Under the pieces are notes generated by a model. That model was not told where the DNA came from. It worked only from the letters and a program-made list of their open reading frames with translations, and made no database searches. From an uncultured Lachnospiraceae bacterium (lineage in GTDB: Bacteria; Bacillota; Clostridia; Lachnospirales; Lachnospiraceae), in assembly GCA_947626795.1 (NCBI GenBank), contig CANQTH010000005.1, positions 1 through 64,000 on the forward strand: a stretch of 64,000 nucleotides of DNA, read 5' to 3'. Made by a program: the position numbers and the translations under genes. This document shows, piece by piece, positions 43,953 to 52,109 of the stretch (positions within the stretch are counted from its first letter, which is position 1; the number at the start of each line of letters is the position of its first letter).

Positions 43953-45215
43953 TTACATATGAAACACAAATTCTTCATCCGAAAATGCCACTTGATCCCC
44001 GTTCTGCAATAACGCTGGCTGCCCTGGTGCTAATCTCATTCCATTCAAAAATGTCCCGTTCGTGGAATTTAAATCCGTGATGGAATACCCGTTCCCTGTT
44101 GCCGTGATCTTCGCATGGTTCCTGCTGACCGTGGTGTTTCCGATGCAGTAATCCACGCGCGCCCGCTCTTTCCCGATCACAAATTCGGGACGTTTCACAG
44201 GGATCGTCTCTCCCGTCTTGGGGCTGTACAGCGAAGCCCCCCGCAAAAGGGTCGTCTTCTCGCTTTCGTCCTGGAGCAGGCGCGTCGTATCCTCGTCCCC
44301 CTGGAACAATACGGTCGTATCTTCGTCCCCTGCGCTCTGCGGCCCCCAGGGCTGGCCGCCCCATCCCGGCGGCGTATTCGGGTTCTGCTGCACATTCCAG
44401 ACAGCATTGTTGCCCCATTCCGGCGGCGTATTCGGGTTCTGCGTCCCGTTCCAGGCAGTATTATTGCCCCATTCCGGCGGCGTATTCGGGTTCTGCTGCA
44501 CGTTCCAGGGCTGGCCTCCGACATTGTTCTGCTGCATATTCTGGTTCGCCTTCCCATCCCAGCGCTGGACGCCAGCCGGGCCTTTGCCTGTGTTCTCCTT
44601 CTTTTTCCCTCCGAGGAACACGACTGCCAAAATGGCGATGATGACCAGGGCTGCCGCCGCCCCTCCGCCGATGATCACGATCTTCTTATCGATCCCGAAA
44701 ATCGTTCCTTCGTCCTCCTGCTCCTCGCTTCCTTCCGCGTTCGACTGCGCGCTGGCCGCCTTGGCCCCGCCCGTATTTTTTTCGATCCGCAGCGTTCCCT
44801 GCGTTTCGATTTCCGCCGCGCTTCCTCCTTCATCCTCCGCTTTCACCGCCTCGAACGTTTCCCGCAGCCTCTGCTCCATATCCTCAAGCTGCTCTAAGGT
44901 GGGGACCGATCCTACCCAATCCCCTGTCTCTTCGTCGAGATAGCCCGAAACCAGTTCCGACGCTTCATCGATCAGGTCGAGCAACTCCCCGTAATGGCCG
45001 TCTTCCCCCTTCTCGGACGGATCCATTTCCGTCACATAATCTGTGATCTCATCGATCAGGCTTTCAAATTCAACCAGTTCTTCCTGATAGTCGGAATCTA
45101 TCTCGCCTGCATAAGCGACCAGATCCATATGGGACGCCATGCACGCCGCGACGGCCGCGAATATCCAGATCTTCGCCTTGCCCCATATCCTGTTTTTCCC
45201 GATTGCCTTACCCAT
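43953..45215 (-). CDS. membrane FHA-domain protein
   Basis: ATG 45215 follows GGAGG by seven bases and gives 420 residues. The protein has a signal-like segment, an acidic helical exterior, one membrane span (VIIGGGAAAALVIIAILAVV, about 200), three 18-residue Asn/Pro/Trp repeats (NPNTPPEWGNN), a DTTVL / DTTRL / KTTLL cluster and a C-terminal FHA domain (VIGKERARVDY, SRNHA, NSTNGTF). The FHA domain would bind phosphothreonine, and the Thr cluster may be a kinase target or a self-ligand. It is the first gene of the array, directly after the promoter at 45300. Confidence 0.87.
   Translation of the reverse strand: MGKAIGKNRIWGKAKIWIFAAVAACMASHMDLVAYAGEIDSDYQEELVEFESLIDEITDYVTEMDPSEKGEDGHYGELLDLIDEASELVSGYLDEETGDWVGSVPTLEQLEDMEQRLRETFEAVKAEDEGGSAAEIETQGTLRIEKNTGGAKAASAQSNAEGSEEQEDEGTIFGIDKKIVIIGGGAAAALVIIAILAVVFLGGKKKENTGKGPAGVQRWDGKANQNMQQNNVGGQPWNVQQNPNTPPEWGNNTAWNGTQNPNTPPEWGNNAVWNVQQNPNTPPGWGGQPWGPQSAGDEDTTVLFQGDEDTTRLLQDESEKTTLLRGASLYSPKTGETIPVKRPEFVIGKERARVDYCIGNTTVSRNHAKITATGNGYSITDLNSTNGTFLNGMRLAPGQPALLQNGDQVAFSDEEFVFHM
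44359..44520 (-). repeat. 54-bp tandem repeat, three copies, in the FHA gene
   Basis: Units begin at 44359, 44413 and 44467 with an exact 54-base period, encoding 18 residues (NPNTPPEWGNN plus a variable part). Confidence 0.85.
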
Positions 45216-45291
45216 CTCATATCCTCCTTCTGATCCCAGCCCTGCCCGGGCTGCCTGCATTTCCGCAATTATTAAATTTTTATAAAATCAT

Positions 45292-45362
45292 CCGTGACAA
45301 TTATATTTTATTTCCAATCCCCATTTCAATCTGTGACAAAATCTGTGACAAAAATTTTGTCA
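45292..45362 (-). promoter_or_regulatory. promoter of the 34-kb array with operator-like repeats
   Basis: On the minus strand TTGAAA (45324-45329), 18 bases, TATAAT (45300-45305), about 85 bases before ATG 45215. GTGACAA occurs at 45294-45300, 45333-45339 and 45345-45351, bracketing the promoter. TGACAAAAATTTTGTCA (45346-45362) is a perfect 17-base palindrome. These look like regulator sites; the adjacent HTH proteins are candidates. Confidence 0.6.
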
Positions 45363-46799
45363 TATTTTCGCATATTCCTTCCCAAGGCGCCTCATCCGCT
45401 CCACTGTCTCATCCCTTCCGCAGAACCATCCGCTTTCCTCGGCAAATTCCGCAAAACGGTGCAGGCTGTCGCTGATGCTCGCCTCCTTTACCATGACGGC
45501 CTTCCCATGCCCGCCGCCCCCGTAAGAGAAGCTGACGTCCCCCTCTTGGCCCGCGCGCACGGAGACGCCGCCGTCTAAGCGGATGCATGCGTCGTTTGCC
45601 ATGTAGTAGGCGAGATATCCTGCCTTCGCCATGCCCGCCGCCCGGTTCAGGACGACTGCCCGCTCTTCCGGGGAAAATGGCAGGAACGTCTCCTGCGAAT
45701 ACCCTGGCGCGATCCCATCCTCCAGAAACCTACGCAGGCCCCGCTCTGAAAAATAACAGCAGAACTGCTTCTGTTCCGCCAATGCGAGGATGCGCTGCTT
45801 TTCCGCCTGTATCGTCTCCTCCTTCGGGCCTTCCGCTAAGAGCAGGTGCCGATGCATCATCTTCTCATCGATCCCCGGCATCAGATCCGGCGCAAAGCCG
45901 ATCTGCAAGTCGAACTTCCCCAACCCGCCTTCGGCCGCCTTGCCAACATATCCCCCGGCCGGGTCCACGACGCTGAGCCGCTCCGTATGCCCCTTTATTT
46001 TTTCATACTCCCGCCGGAAGAACTCTTTTTCCTCTTCCCGGCGGACGACCAGGCATTTGTCCGCCTCGTGGTTGCATAAAAAGACGTAATCCCCCGCCAG
46101 CACCAGGTTCGGCAGCAGGCTCATCTGGTTCACATGATGGTCGATATCATCATAATAAAAGTAACTCTGGTACGGGACGTTCCCAAACTCGAACGCCAGC
46201 ACGGGGAACAGCAGGCTGATGTTGTCGTTGTCGCCCCGGTTGCAGTCGAGGCATACGATATGCTCCAATCTGACATTCAGCCTGCTGCAGATGCGCAAGA
46301 TGGCCCGCATGAGGCTTTCCTGGCTCGGCTGCATCAGGATCTTGACGTCCACCACGCCGCCTGGGTCTTTCCCGGCGGCCGCCCGCAGCAATTGGATCAA
46401 GGCGTCCTCCACCTGCAGCCTCCCATAAAACGCCGCGCTTCCTTCCCCCTCGACCATGGGCCGCCTGCGCGCGGCGTCCTCGTCAAGCTCCCCGCTCTCC
46501 TCCCAAACGCGCAGATCCTGCATCCCCTCCAGGATCCGCCTGATCTTCCCAAAGCTCTCGTACTTCTTCTCCCCATAGGCGCTCTTCGCGTAATGCTCCA
46601 GCAGCAGGTCCTGCTGCATGGGAAGGAGCATCATGGCTCGCCCCATCCGCGCCACCTGGCCGCGGCTCGCTGGGAGCCTGCTCCCGGAAAGATATTTATG
46701 GAGCAGCGTCCTGTCGATTTCCGCCTCGGCCGCCAGCTTGCTCACGGAAATCCGGCTTTTTTTCACATATTCCTTCAGCATCTCTGAAAACAGCGACAT
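45360..46799 (-). CDS. HTH transcriptional regulator with large unknown sensor domain
   Basis: The 479-residue protein has an N-terminal helix-turn-helix (KKSRISVSKLAAEAEIDRT, then LLHKYLSGSRLPASRGQ), about residues 13-50, and a long C-terminal part I do not recognise. The latter has CLDCNRGD near residue 185 and many hydrophobic strands. The gene lies just upstream of the array promoter and divergent to the XRE gene, so it may control both. It has its own strong promoter at 46860-46888. Confidence 0.75.
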   Translation of the reverse strand: MSLFSEMLKEYVKKSRISVSKLAAEAEIDRTLLHKYLSGSRLPASRGQVARMGRAMMLLPMQQDLLLEHYAKSAYGEKKYESFGKIRRILEGMQDLRVWEESGELDEDAARRRPMVEGEGSAAFYGRLQVEDALIQLLRAAAGKDPGGVVDVKILMQPSQESLMRAILRICSRLNVRLEHIVCLDCNRGDNDNISLLFPVLAFEFGNVPYQSYFYYDDIDHHVNQMSLLPNLVLAGDYVFLCNHEADKCLVVRREEEKEFFRREYEKIKGHTERLSVVDPAGGYVGKAAEGGLGKFDLQIGFAPDLMPGIDEKMMHRHLLLAEGPKEETIQAEKQRILALAEQKQFCCYFSERGLRRFLEDGIAPGYSQETFLPFSPEERAVVLNRAAGMAKAGYLAYYMANDACIRLDGGVSVRAGQEGDVSFSYGGGGHGKAVMVKEASISDSLHRFAEFAEESGWFCGRDETVERMRRLGKEYAKI

Positions 46800-46859
46800 C
46801 CTCCCGCCTCTTTCTTGTCCTCATTTGTCGATAACGTTCCGTTTTTTTCTTTTCTGTCC

Positions 46860-46888
46860 ATTATAGCAATACTTTTGTATTTTGTAAA
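46860..46888 (-). promoter_or_regulatory. strong sigma-A promoter for the HTH regulator gene
   Basis: TTTACA (46883-46888), 17 bases, TATAAT (46860-46865) on the minus strand, 61 bases before ATG 46799. The spacer contains AATAC-TTTT-GTATT (46868-46881), an inverted repeat. Confidence 0.8.
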
Positions 46889-46917
46889 CATACTTAATTC
46901 CTAATACACTTTAGGAA
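46882..46917 (+). promoter_or_regulatory. promoter and palindromic operator of the XRE gene
   Basis: TTGTAA (46882-46887), 17 bases and TACACT (46905-46910) form a fair sigma-A promoter. TTCCTAA (46898-46904) and TTAGGAA (46911-46917) are inverted repeats exactly flanking the -10, as expected of an autorepressor site. Its -35 overlaps the divergent HTH promoter -35. Confidence 0.55.
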
Positions 46918-46932
46918 AAAGGAGAATTTCAT

Positions 46933-47316
46933 ATGTTAGGAGAGCGCATAAAATTATTAAGGACGGCACAAAAAATGAGCCAGGTGGAACTGGCCCAAAA
47001 ATTAAATATTTCAAAGCAGAGCGTGAGCAACTGGGAAAACAACAACATACTCCCCTCGATTGAAATGGTGAAAAAAATGGCGATTTTCTTCTCCTGCTCG
47101 ACGGACTACCTGCTGGAAATGGACAACCGGAAGACCTTGCTGGAGGCTTCCAGCCTGACGCTGGAGCAAGAGACGCATATCCAGCAGCTCGTCGCCGACA
47201 TCCAGCAGCTCAACTCCGACATCCAGCAGCTCAATATCGAGCTTGGGCAGAGCAAAGGACAACGGAACGCCCCGGAACAAAAGGAAGCTGCCGCTTCAAC
47301 GAATGAAACTTCGTGA
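46933..47316 (+). CDS. XRE-family repressor with Gln-rich coiled tail
   Basis: The 127-residue protein has a Cro/CI-type HTH (MSQVELAQKLNISKQSVSNW, residues 16-35) and a second conserved part (PSIEMVKKMAIFFSCSTDYL). A helical tail of repeated DIQQLN units follows. ATG 46933 follows AGGAG by about nine bases. It is one of only two plus-strand genes. It is likely autoregulated through the palindrome over its -10. Its stop lies inside the terminator hairpin. Confidence 0.9.
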   Translation: MLGERIKLLRTAQKMSQVELAQKLNISKQSVSNWENNNILPSIEMVKKMAIFFSCSTDYLLEMDNRKTLLEASSLTLEQETHIQQLVADIQQLNSDIQQLNIELGQSKGQRNAPEQKEAAASTNETS

Positions 47317-47335
47317 AGCGGCAGCTTCCTTTTCT
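47281..47335. terminator. bidirectional terminator, 18-bp perfect stem
   Basis: 47281-47298 and 47314-47331 are perfect reverse complements of 18 bases, with an inner ACGAA/TTCGT extension. A run CCTTTTCTT follows on the plus strand and an AAAAG-type complement on the other. It contains the XRE stop and abuts the stop of the minus-strand operon, so it can serve both convergent units. Confidence 0.85.
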
Positions 47336-48075
47336 TAATCTATATTGGCTTTCACAATATCCGTCATTCCTAACAAATAAAAAAGGGGCTGATTTTCGTC
47401 TTGGCTAAAGCAGTCCGCCAATTTATCATAACATTCCCTGCATTGGCTTAAATACTCACCCGGATGTTCAATCCGTTGAATGTCTGACGCCCCCATCCTT
47501 ATTTTCAACGTAGTATTCTTTATGAGATGCAGCAGCCTCTGTACCTGTCCCAACCTATGGCTTGAATTTAAAAGATACGTTTGAGCCACATAGATCAGGG
47601 CAAAAGAAGCCTCCTGCTCACCCCTTCCATAGTTATTCCATAAATCGCTCAATAACTGCACGTCATTTTTCTCTTTTGGCGTACATTTTTCATATACAGG
47701 ATCCACATTTTGCCGTATGCTGTCCCTAAATTTCCAGGGAATAGGCCTGGACTCTGCCTGATACCAGAATTGCAATGCCTGTGATATCATCTGGAAGAAA
47801 TTAACAACTGCATCTTTTTCCGCTCTCTGCAAATGCTCGTCAAATGTCGCCATTTGACAGATCATTTCGCGCATGCTCCGTTCCACCCATATTTTTCTAT
47901 AATGAAACCAGCTATCTCTATAATTATTAATGCAAGATGACGGAAAAGGAAAGTCAAAATACTGATACCACTCATCTATTTTTCGTTTGACTGTCAAAAA
48001 AGAACCTAGCTTTTCCCCGTATTCTTTTCGTATTTGATCTAATTTAGAATCTGAAACATAGTTATCGTTTCTCAT
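47335..48075 (-). CDS. unknown helical protein of the MBL operon
   Basis: ATG 48075 is chosen over an in-frame start at 48159 because it overlaps the upstream stop (14 bases) and follows GGGG. The 246-residue protein is helix-rich, with several Trp (WYQYFDF, FWYQAESRPIPW), a Cys pair (CRECYDKLADC) near 220 and no signal or membrane span. No family is recognised. It is the last gene of the operon. Confidence 0.6.
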   Translation of the reverse strand: MRNDNYVSDSKLDQIRKEYGEKLGSFLTVKRKIDEWYQYFDFPFPSSCINNYRDSWFHYRKIWVERSMREMICQMATFDEHLQRAEKDAVVNFFQMISQALQFWYQAESRPIPWKFRDSIRQNVDPVYEKCTPKEKNDVQLLSDLWNNYGRGEQEASFALIYVAQTYLLNSSHRLGQVQRLLHLIKNTTLKIRMGASDIQRIEHPGEYLSQCRECYDKLADCFSQDENQPLFYLLGMTDIVKANID

Positions 48076-48289
48076 ATTGAAACCCCAGCCTTGAAGCGCA
48101 ATGCTTAAACAGAGCCTCCATATATTCATCGGATGGAGATAAGTTATCTTCTGCCGCACGCGAAAAATAGCTTATATGCCCCCCAATCTCATCTACCGGA
48201 GCTATGCCATTTTTACCGAACATCCTTTGATATGCGACGGAGTTCTCCTTATTTTTTCTGATTTTTTCAATGATCTCTTTATTGTCCAT
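48062..48289 (-). CDS. small unknown protein of the MBL operon
   Basis: This 75-residue protein begins MDNKEIIEKIRKNKEN, has GKNGIAPVDEIGGH and a helical end (EALFKHCASRLGFQYEKR). It overlaps the next gene by 14 bases and lies 21 bases after the 140-residue gene. No family is recognised. Confidence 0.6.
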   Translation of the reverse strand: MDNKEIIEKIRKNKENSVAYQRMFGKNGIAPVDEIGGHISYFSRAAEDNLSPSDEYMEALFKHCASRLGFQYEKR

Positions 48290-48310
48290 ATGTTATATAC
48301 CTGCAATTCC

Positions 48311-48733
48311 TTATTGATCTTCTTCTCTTTGGCGAAGCTCAGTAATAAAGCGTATCAGAGCGTTCTTCGTTACCTCTTGAGGATTTCCTTTTTCGTCATG
48401 GTAAAAATATTCATCCATAAATTGCCCGCTATCCCGAATCTTTATGCATAATTCTGTCTCAACCTCTTTCCTTATATTTTTTATCGTCTCATTTTTTAAA
48501 TTTTGAATAAGAAACTCTAAATTTGAATCCCTTTCTTCTTCAGAATGCAGATCCTGATCTGCCTTTTCATACAACTGATCGTAATAATCCAAGGATTTTT
48601 CTAATTTTTCAATGCAGTTCGCATAGATGTTAGTTCGATCTTTTTGCGTATAATTCTCCATTAGGATACATTGCTGGCTAATGAAATAAAGCCAATTCTC
48701 GATCAGTTCATATATAAATTTTTCTTTTGTCAT
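48311..48733 (-). CDS. unknown acidic helical protein of the MBL operon
   Basis: The 140-residue protein is predicted almost all helix (EKLEKSLDYYDQLYEKADQ, then ETIKNIRKEVETEL). It has no motif or membrane span. It lies 18 bases after the MBL gene. No family is recognised. Confidence 0.6.
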   Translation of the reverse strand: MTKEKFIYELIENWLYFISQQCILMENYTQKDRTNIYANCIEKLEKSLDYYDQLYEKADQDLHSEEERDSNLEFLIQNLKNETIKNIRKEVETELCIKIRDSGQFMDEYFYHDEKGNPQEVTKNALIRFITELRQREEDQ

Positions 48734-48751
48734 ACCATTCTCAGTGCTTTC

Positions 48752-50305
48752 TTAATAAATACACGAGTCACAATACACTCTAATTTTATCCTTATAGCCA
48801 TTGGGTTTCCGGATCAAAAATTTTTTTGTGAATTTCCCACATTGCGAACACCGAAGCGAGCCGTCGGCCATCTGAAATACCATCCCCACATCCGCCGGAA
48901 CGACCCGCAGCTTTTCCGCTCCGCATTTATGCTTAACCTGCCTTTCAAGAAAAGCTGAAACATCGTACCGTATGTCGCTCTCTCCATTCCAAAATTCGGA
49001 AAGCATGACCAAATCTGGCAACCTTGCGAAGCGTTTCCAAATATCATTCAGCAAATGATAGCATCCATAATATCCCAAATGCCTCTCCTTGGGCTTTACC
49101 AGCATAAGATCATCCTCATAGACCCCACTGATGTTTGCGATCAAAATATCCGGCATATCCATATAATGGACTAATTCCGGAAAATATTTCGTATCTGATG
49201 TATATGTCAGGCAGCGTTTTTCGTCTCCCTCGCCAAACACAAACTGACATCCAAACGTATGTTTCTTAAATCTCTTTTCTCCTTCCGCGCGCTTTGCCTC
49301 AATATGCTTTGTAGGAAAAAACTTTAACCGAAAATTATCGTTTCCCCCTATCGTTATCTCTTTGCTCATTTCCAGGATATCAGATCCCCCATCTGCTTTA
49401 CCAAGAATACAATGCAAGACATTCGCGCTGTCATGAAATCCTGTCTCGTTCTTCTGATACGTTTTGGCGACGTCATATGACACTTTATCCAAATACCAAT
49501 GAATTTTCCGCTTTTTTTCATCCTGCTCATATTTATGTATGGCAAAATGAAGGTCATCCAACAGACGCATATCATTATTATGGTCTATATGCTCGTGCGT
49601 GACCACAACGGCATTTATATCCAACACGGACAACCCATAATGATGAAGATTATCCAAAAAATGGTATCCTGGATCGATTGCCACGCCAATGCCGCCATAT
49701 CTTAAGAAAAAACCGCCCCCGCTAAATTGGTGCGTATCATATATGCTATTCATCAAGGATGGGGTGGAAGAACTCATGCCTTTTAAAATAATGCACCCAT
49801 CCATCTTATCCGTCTTATTTCGGCAATTATTCTCATAATATACGTCAGCCGCTTTTTTGGAAGGAACCAGATGTTTTTCAATCTGTTCTGGAATCCTGTG
49901 CATAGGGAGATAATCGCCTGCCCCTTTTTTCCTGTTCGTCTCATTTAGGAGCAACTCCCCTATTTCCTGCCAAAAATAACTTCGGCACTGCTTACAGGCC
50001 ATGCACCTGTCACAGGATTCCTTCTCAAGCGCTACGCATATTTCTTCCCAATAAGAACGTATCTGCGCCTTTCCCTGCGATGCAAGCTCCAAAATATGAA
50101 TGGTCTGATCGATCAAAGCCTGCTTTTCTTCACCGGAAAATATGCCCGAAAATGCCACATCCGTTCTTTCTTCCTGCTTTTCACGATAAAAATCCTTTAT
50201 TTCAGAACAGGACTGCACATAATTTTCGCTTTTATCTTTCTCAATGCACCAAAGCATATAACGAAACAGCGGGGTCAATATGGTCTCATTCGCATGCAAT
50301 TCCAT
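48752..50305 (-). CDS. metallo-beta-lactamase-fold protein with zinc-finger ends
   Basis: The 517-residue protein has an N-terminal helical domain with CDRCMACKQC near residue 98, then an MBL-fold domain with VVVTHEHIDHNND (about 230), a family metal site. The flanking strands resemble RNase Z-like or hydrolase types. CSQC (near 487) and CDSC (at the end) form a likely C-terminal zinc finger. ATG 50305 follows GGGGAGGGA. The substrate is unknown; possibilities are RNA, a cyclic nucleotide or a metabolite. It is the first gene of a four-gene operon of unknown function. Confidence 0.8.
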   Translation of the reverse strand: MELHANETILTPLFRYMLWCIEKDKSENYVQSCSEIKDFYREKQEERTDVAFSGIFSGEEKQALIDQTIHILELASQGKAQIRSYWEEICVALEKESCDRCMACKQCRSYFWQEIGELLLNETNRKKGAGDYLPMHRIPEQIEKHLVPSKKAADVYYENNCRNKTDKMDGCIILKGMSSSTPSLMNSIYDTHQFSGGGFFLRYGGIGVAIDPGYHFLDNLHHYGLSVLDINAVVVTHEHIDHNNDMRLLDDLHFAIHKYEQDEKKRKIHWYLDKVSYDVAKTYQKNETGFHDSANVLHCILGKADGGSDILEMSKEITIGGNDNFRLKFFPTKHIEAKRAEGEKRFKKHTFGCQFVFGEGDEKRCLTYTSDTKYFPELVHYMDMPDILIANISGVYEDDLMLVKPKERHLGYYGCYHLLNDIWKRFARLPDLVMLSEFWNGESDIRYDVSAFLERQVKHKCGAEKLRVVPADVGMVFQMADGSLRCSQCGKFTKKFLIRKPNGYKDKIRVYCDSCIY

Positions 50306-50343
50306 TCCCTCCCCTCATACATGGACGATTTCGCGTTTACTGT

Positions 50344-51243
50344 TCAATCCCATTTTATTCGTTGTGCTTCCCCCACTTTCTCCCCCAATCTCACTTTCGT
50401 CTCAATCCCCCTCCTGGAATTTTCCAAAAGATCCGCATCCGGACAGACCGCCCCCGCCTGCGTCATGAGGATAACCGTAGAGCCGCCGAACGCAAACTTC
50501 CCTTTTTCCTCCCCGCGCCGGACCTTCCGCCCGCCCGGCCGATTCTCGATCTTCCCCACGAGCATGGCGCCGACCTCCATCTGCAGCACCGTCCCGAAAT
50601 GCTCCGAATGCAGCAGGCAATATTCCCTCGTATTCTCCTTATAAATCGGGAACGCCTCGCCCGCGGCGGGATTGACGGTATGGAACACGCCCGGGATACG
50701 GATTTCCCCGGAAACTATGCCGTCGTCAACGTAAACATAACGGTGGTAATCCTCCACGCACAGCCGGAACACCCACGCGTATCCCCCGGCGAACGCCTTC
50801 GCGAGCTTTTTGTTCCGCAGAACCGACGCCACGGTATAGCGGGCGTGCTTCACGGAGAATGCGCGCCCCTCGCTGATCTTAAATACGCTAAGGCGGCTGT
50901 CACAGGGACTTATGAACGCACGCGGGTCACGTTCCGCCCTGCGCGCGCCGAACTTGAGCCTGCGGGTGAAAAAGTCGTTATACGACGCATACCGCTCCCG
51001 CTCGCACTCCGACAAGTCGATCCCATGGTTGCGGACAAACCATGGGATGAAAACCCGCGAGACTCCGGAATCCAAAATTTTCCCGCCCAGCCTGGAAAAC
51101 GCGGGAGACGTCAGCGGACGCAGGAGCAGCCGCCCGGCCAGGCTTCCGTACAGCCATCCAAGCGCCCTGTCCTGCAAAGAATTTTCTTCCGCGATATTCC
51201 CTTCCCGATCCGCAACGTAATGCACTTTTCCCACCTCTTTCAT
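50344..51243 (-). CDS. psd: phosphatidylserine decarboxylase
   Basis: Psd converts phosphatidylserine to phosphatidylethanolamine at the membrane. The 299-residue proenzyme has the self-cleavage site FGGST near residue 252, where Ser becomes the pyruvoyl group, and conserved PCDSRLSVF and FRLCVEDYHRYVY motifs. The partner pssA lies upstream, across a 99-base gap that contains repeat copy R2. ATG 51243 begins a typical leader (MKEVGKVHYV). Confidence 0.95.
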   Translation of the reverse strand: MKEVGKVHYVADREGNIAEENSLQDRALGWLYGSLAGRLLLRPLTSPAFSRLGGKILDSGVSRVFIPWFVRNHGIDLSECERERYASYNDFFTRRLKFGARRAERDPRAFISPCDSRLSVFKISEGRAFSVKHARYTVASVLRNKKLAKAFAGGYAWVFRLCVEDYHRYVYVDDGIVSGEIRIPGVFHTVNPAAGEAFPIYKENTREYCLLHSEHFGTVLQMEVGAMLVGKIENRPGGRKVRRGEEKGKFAFGGSTVILMTQAGAVCPDADLLENSRRGIETKVRLGEKVGEAQRIKWD

Positions 51244-51340
51244 ACAGTTAAGCCTTACGGCTTCCCTCTTGGTCAGATCTTCATGTCCTTACGGCCTTTG
51301 CTGCAAGCGCAAAGGCCTGATCTAAACCATTATCAGCATC
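51244..51340. repeat. dispersed hairpin repeat, copy R2
   Basis: Stem GGCCTTTGC (51293-51301) with GCAAAGGCC (51309-51317), 9 pairs and a 7-base loop. The third stem pair is C-G where copy R1 has A-T, a compensatory change. It lies between pssA and psd. Confidence 0.75.
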
Positions 51341-51342
51341 CT

Positions 51343-51993
51343 CTACGCGTGCAGCATTTCCTTCCAGTAACGCCAGACGAACAGCAGCACGACGACCGCG
51401 ACTGCGACGACCGCAACGAGCAGGAAAAGCTGCGCCACCGAAGGCTTGCGCATCTTAAAGTCCGTGATGAACAAGATCCCCACCAGCGCGACCACGACGT
51501 GCAGGACCGCCAGGAACGCGTCGTTGCTGTGGAACAGCGGGGAAACGACAAACAAAAGCGGGAGCGCGATCGCCATGGACGTGATCGGGAGGCCCTGGTA
51601 ATATTTCCGCTCTTCCGCCGTCGCATTCTGGCGTTTCTCCTCCACGACGTTAAAATACCCCAGGCGGATCAGCCCGGCCAGGCCGTAAAAGATCAAGATC
51701 GCCATGCTGTAAACCTGCCGCATCCCGATCTGGTAGCAGATCAGGATCGGAAGGATGCCAAAACATACAATGTCGCACAGCGAGTCGATCTGGATGCCAA
51801 AACTCTTCTCGTCGTCCGTCCGATCCTTCTTCGTCCTGGCGATCTTCCCGTCAAACATATCGCACAGCCCGGAAAACGCCAGGAAAAACACCGCAAAGCG
51901 CAAATGCATCGTCATCGCGCAGAACATCCCGGCCACGGACGACGCAAAGCTGATATAGGTCAAGATCACCGTATAACTGTAAAAGCCAATCAT
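51343..51993 (-). CDS. pssA: CDP-diacylglycerol-serine O-phosphatidyltransferase
   Basis: The 216-residue integral membrane enzyme makes phosphatidylserine from CDP-diacylglycerol. The CDP-alcohol phosphotransferase motif is seen: D45, D48-G49, A52-R53, G66, D70, D74. About six to eight membrane spans are expected. ATG 51993 follows GGAGGAGAGGA; the longer reading from 52053 adds 20 non-conserved residues. Confidence 0.92.
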   Translation of the reverse strand: MIGFYSYTVILTYISFASSVAGMFCAMTMHLRFAVFFLAFSGLCDMFDGKIARTKKDRTDDEKSFGIQIDSLCDIVCFGILPILICYQIGMRQVYSMAILIFYGLAGLIRLGYFNVVEEKRQNATAEERKYYQGLPITSMAIALPLLFVVSPLFHSNDAFLAVLHVVVALVGILFITDFKMRKPSVAQLFLLVAVVAVAVVVLLFVWRYWKEMLHA

Positions 51994-52109
51994 TCCTCTC
52001 CTCCTTGTCTCTTTGGGACGCATCGCCCACGCCCCTCCCCCATCGGACGCCAAAGCTGGCGGCGTCCCTATCTTCTGTTATTCTCTTGCAATGGCATCAT
52101 CCGCGCCCG

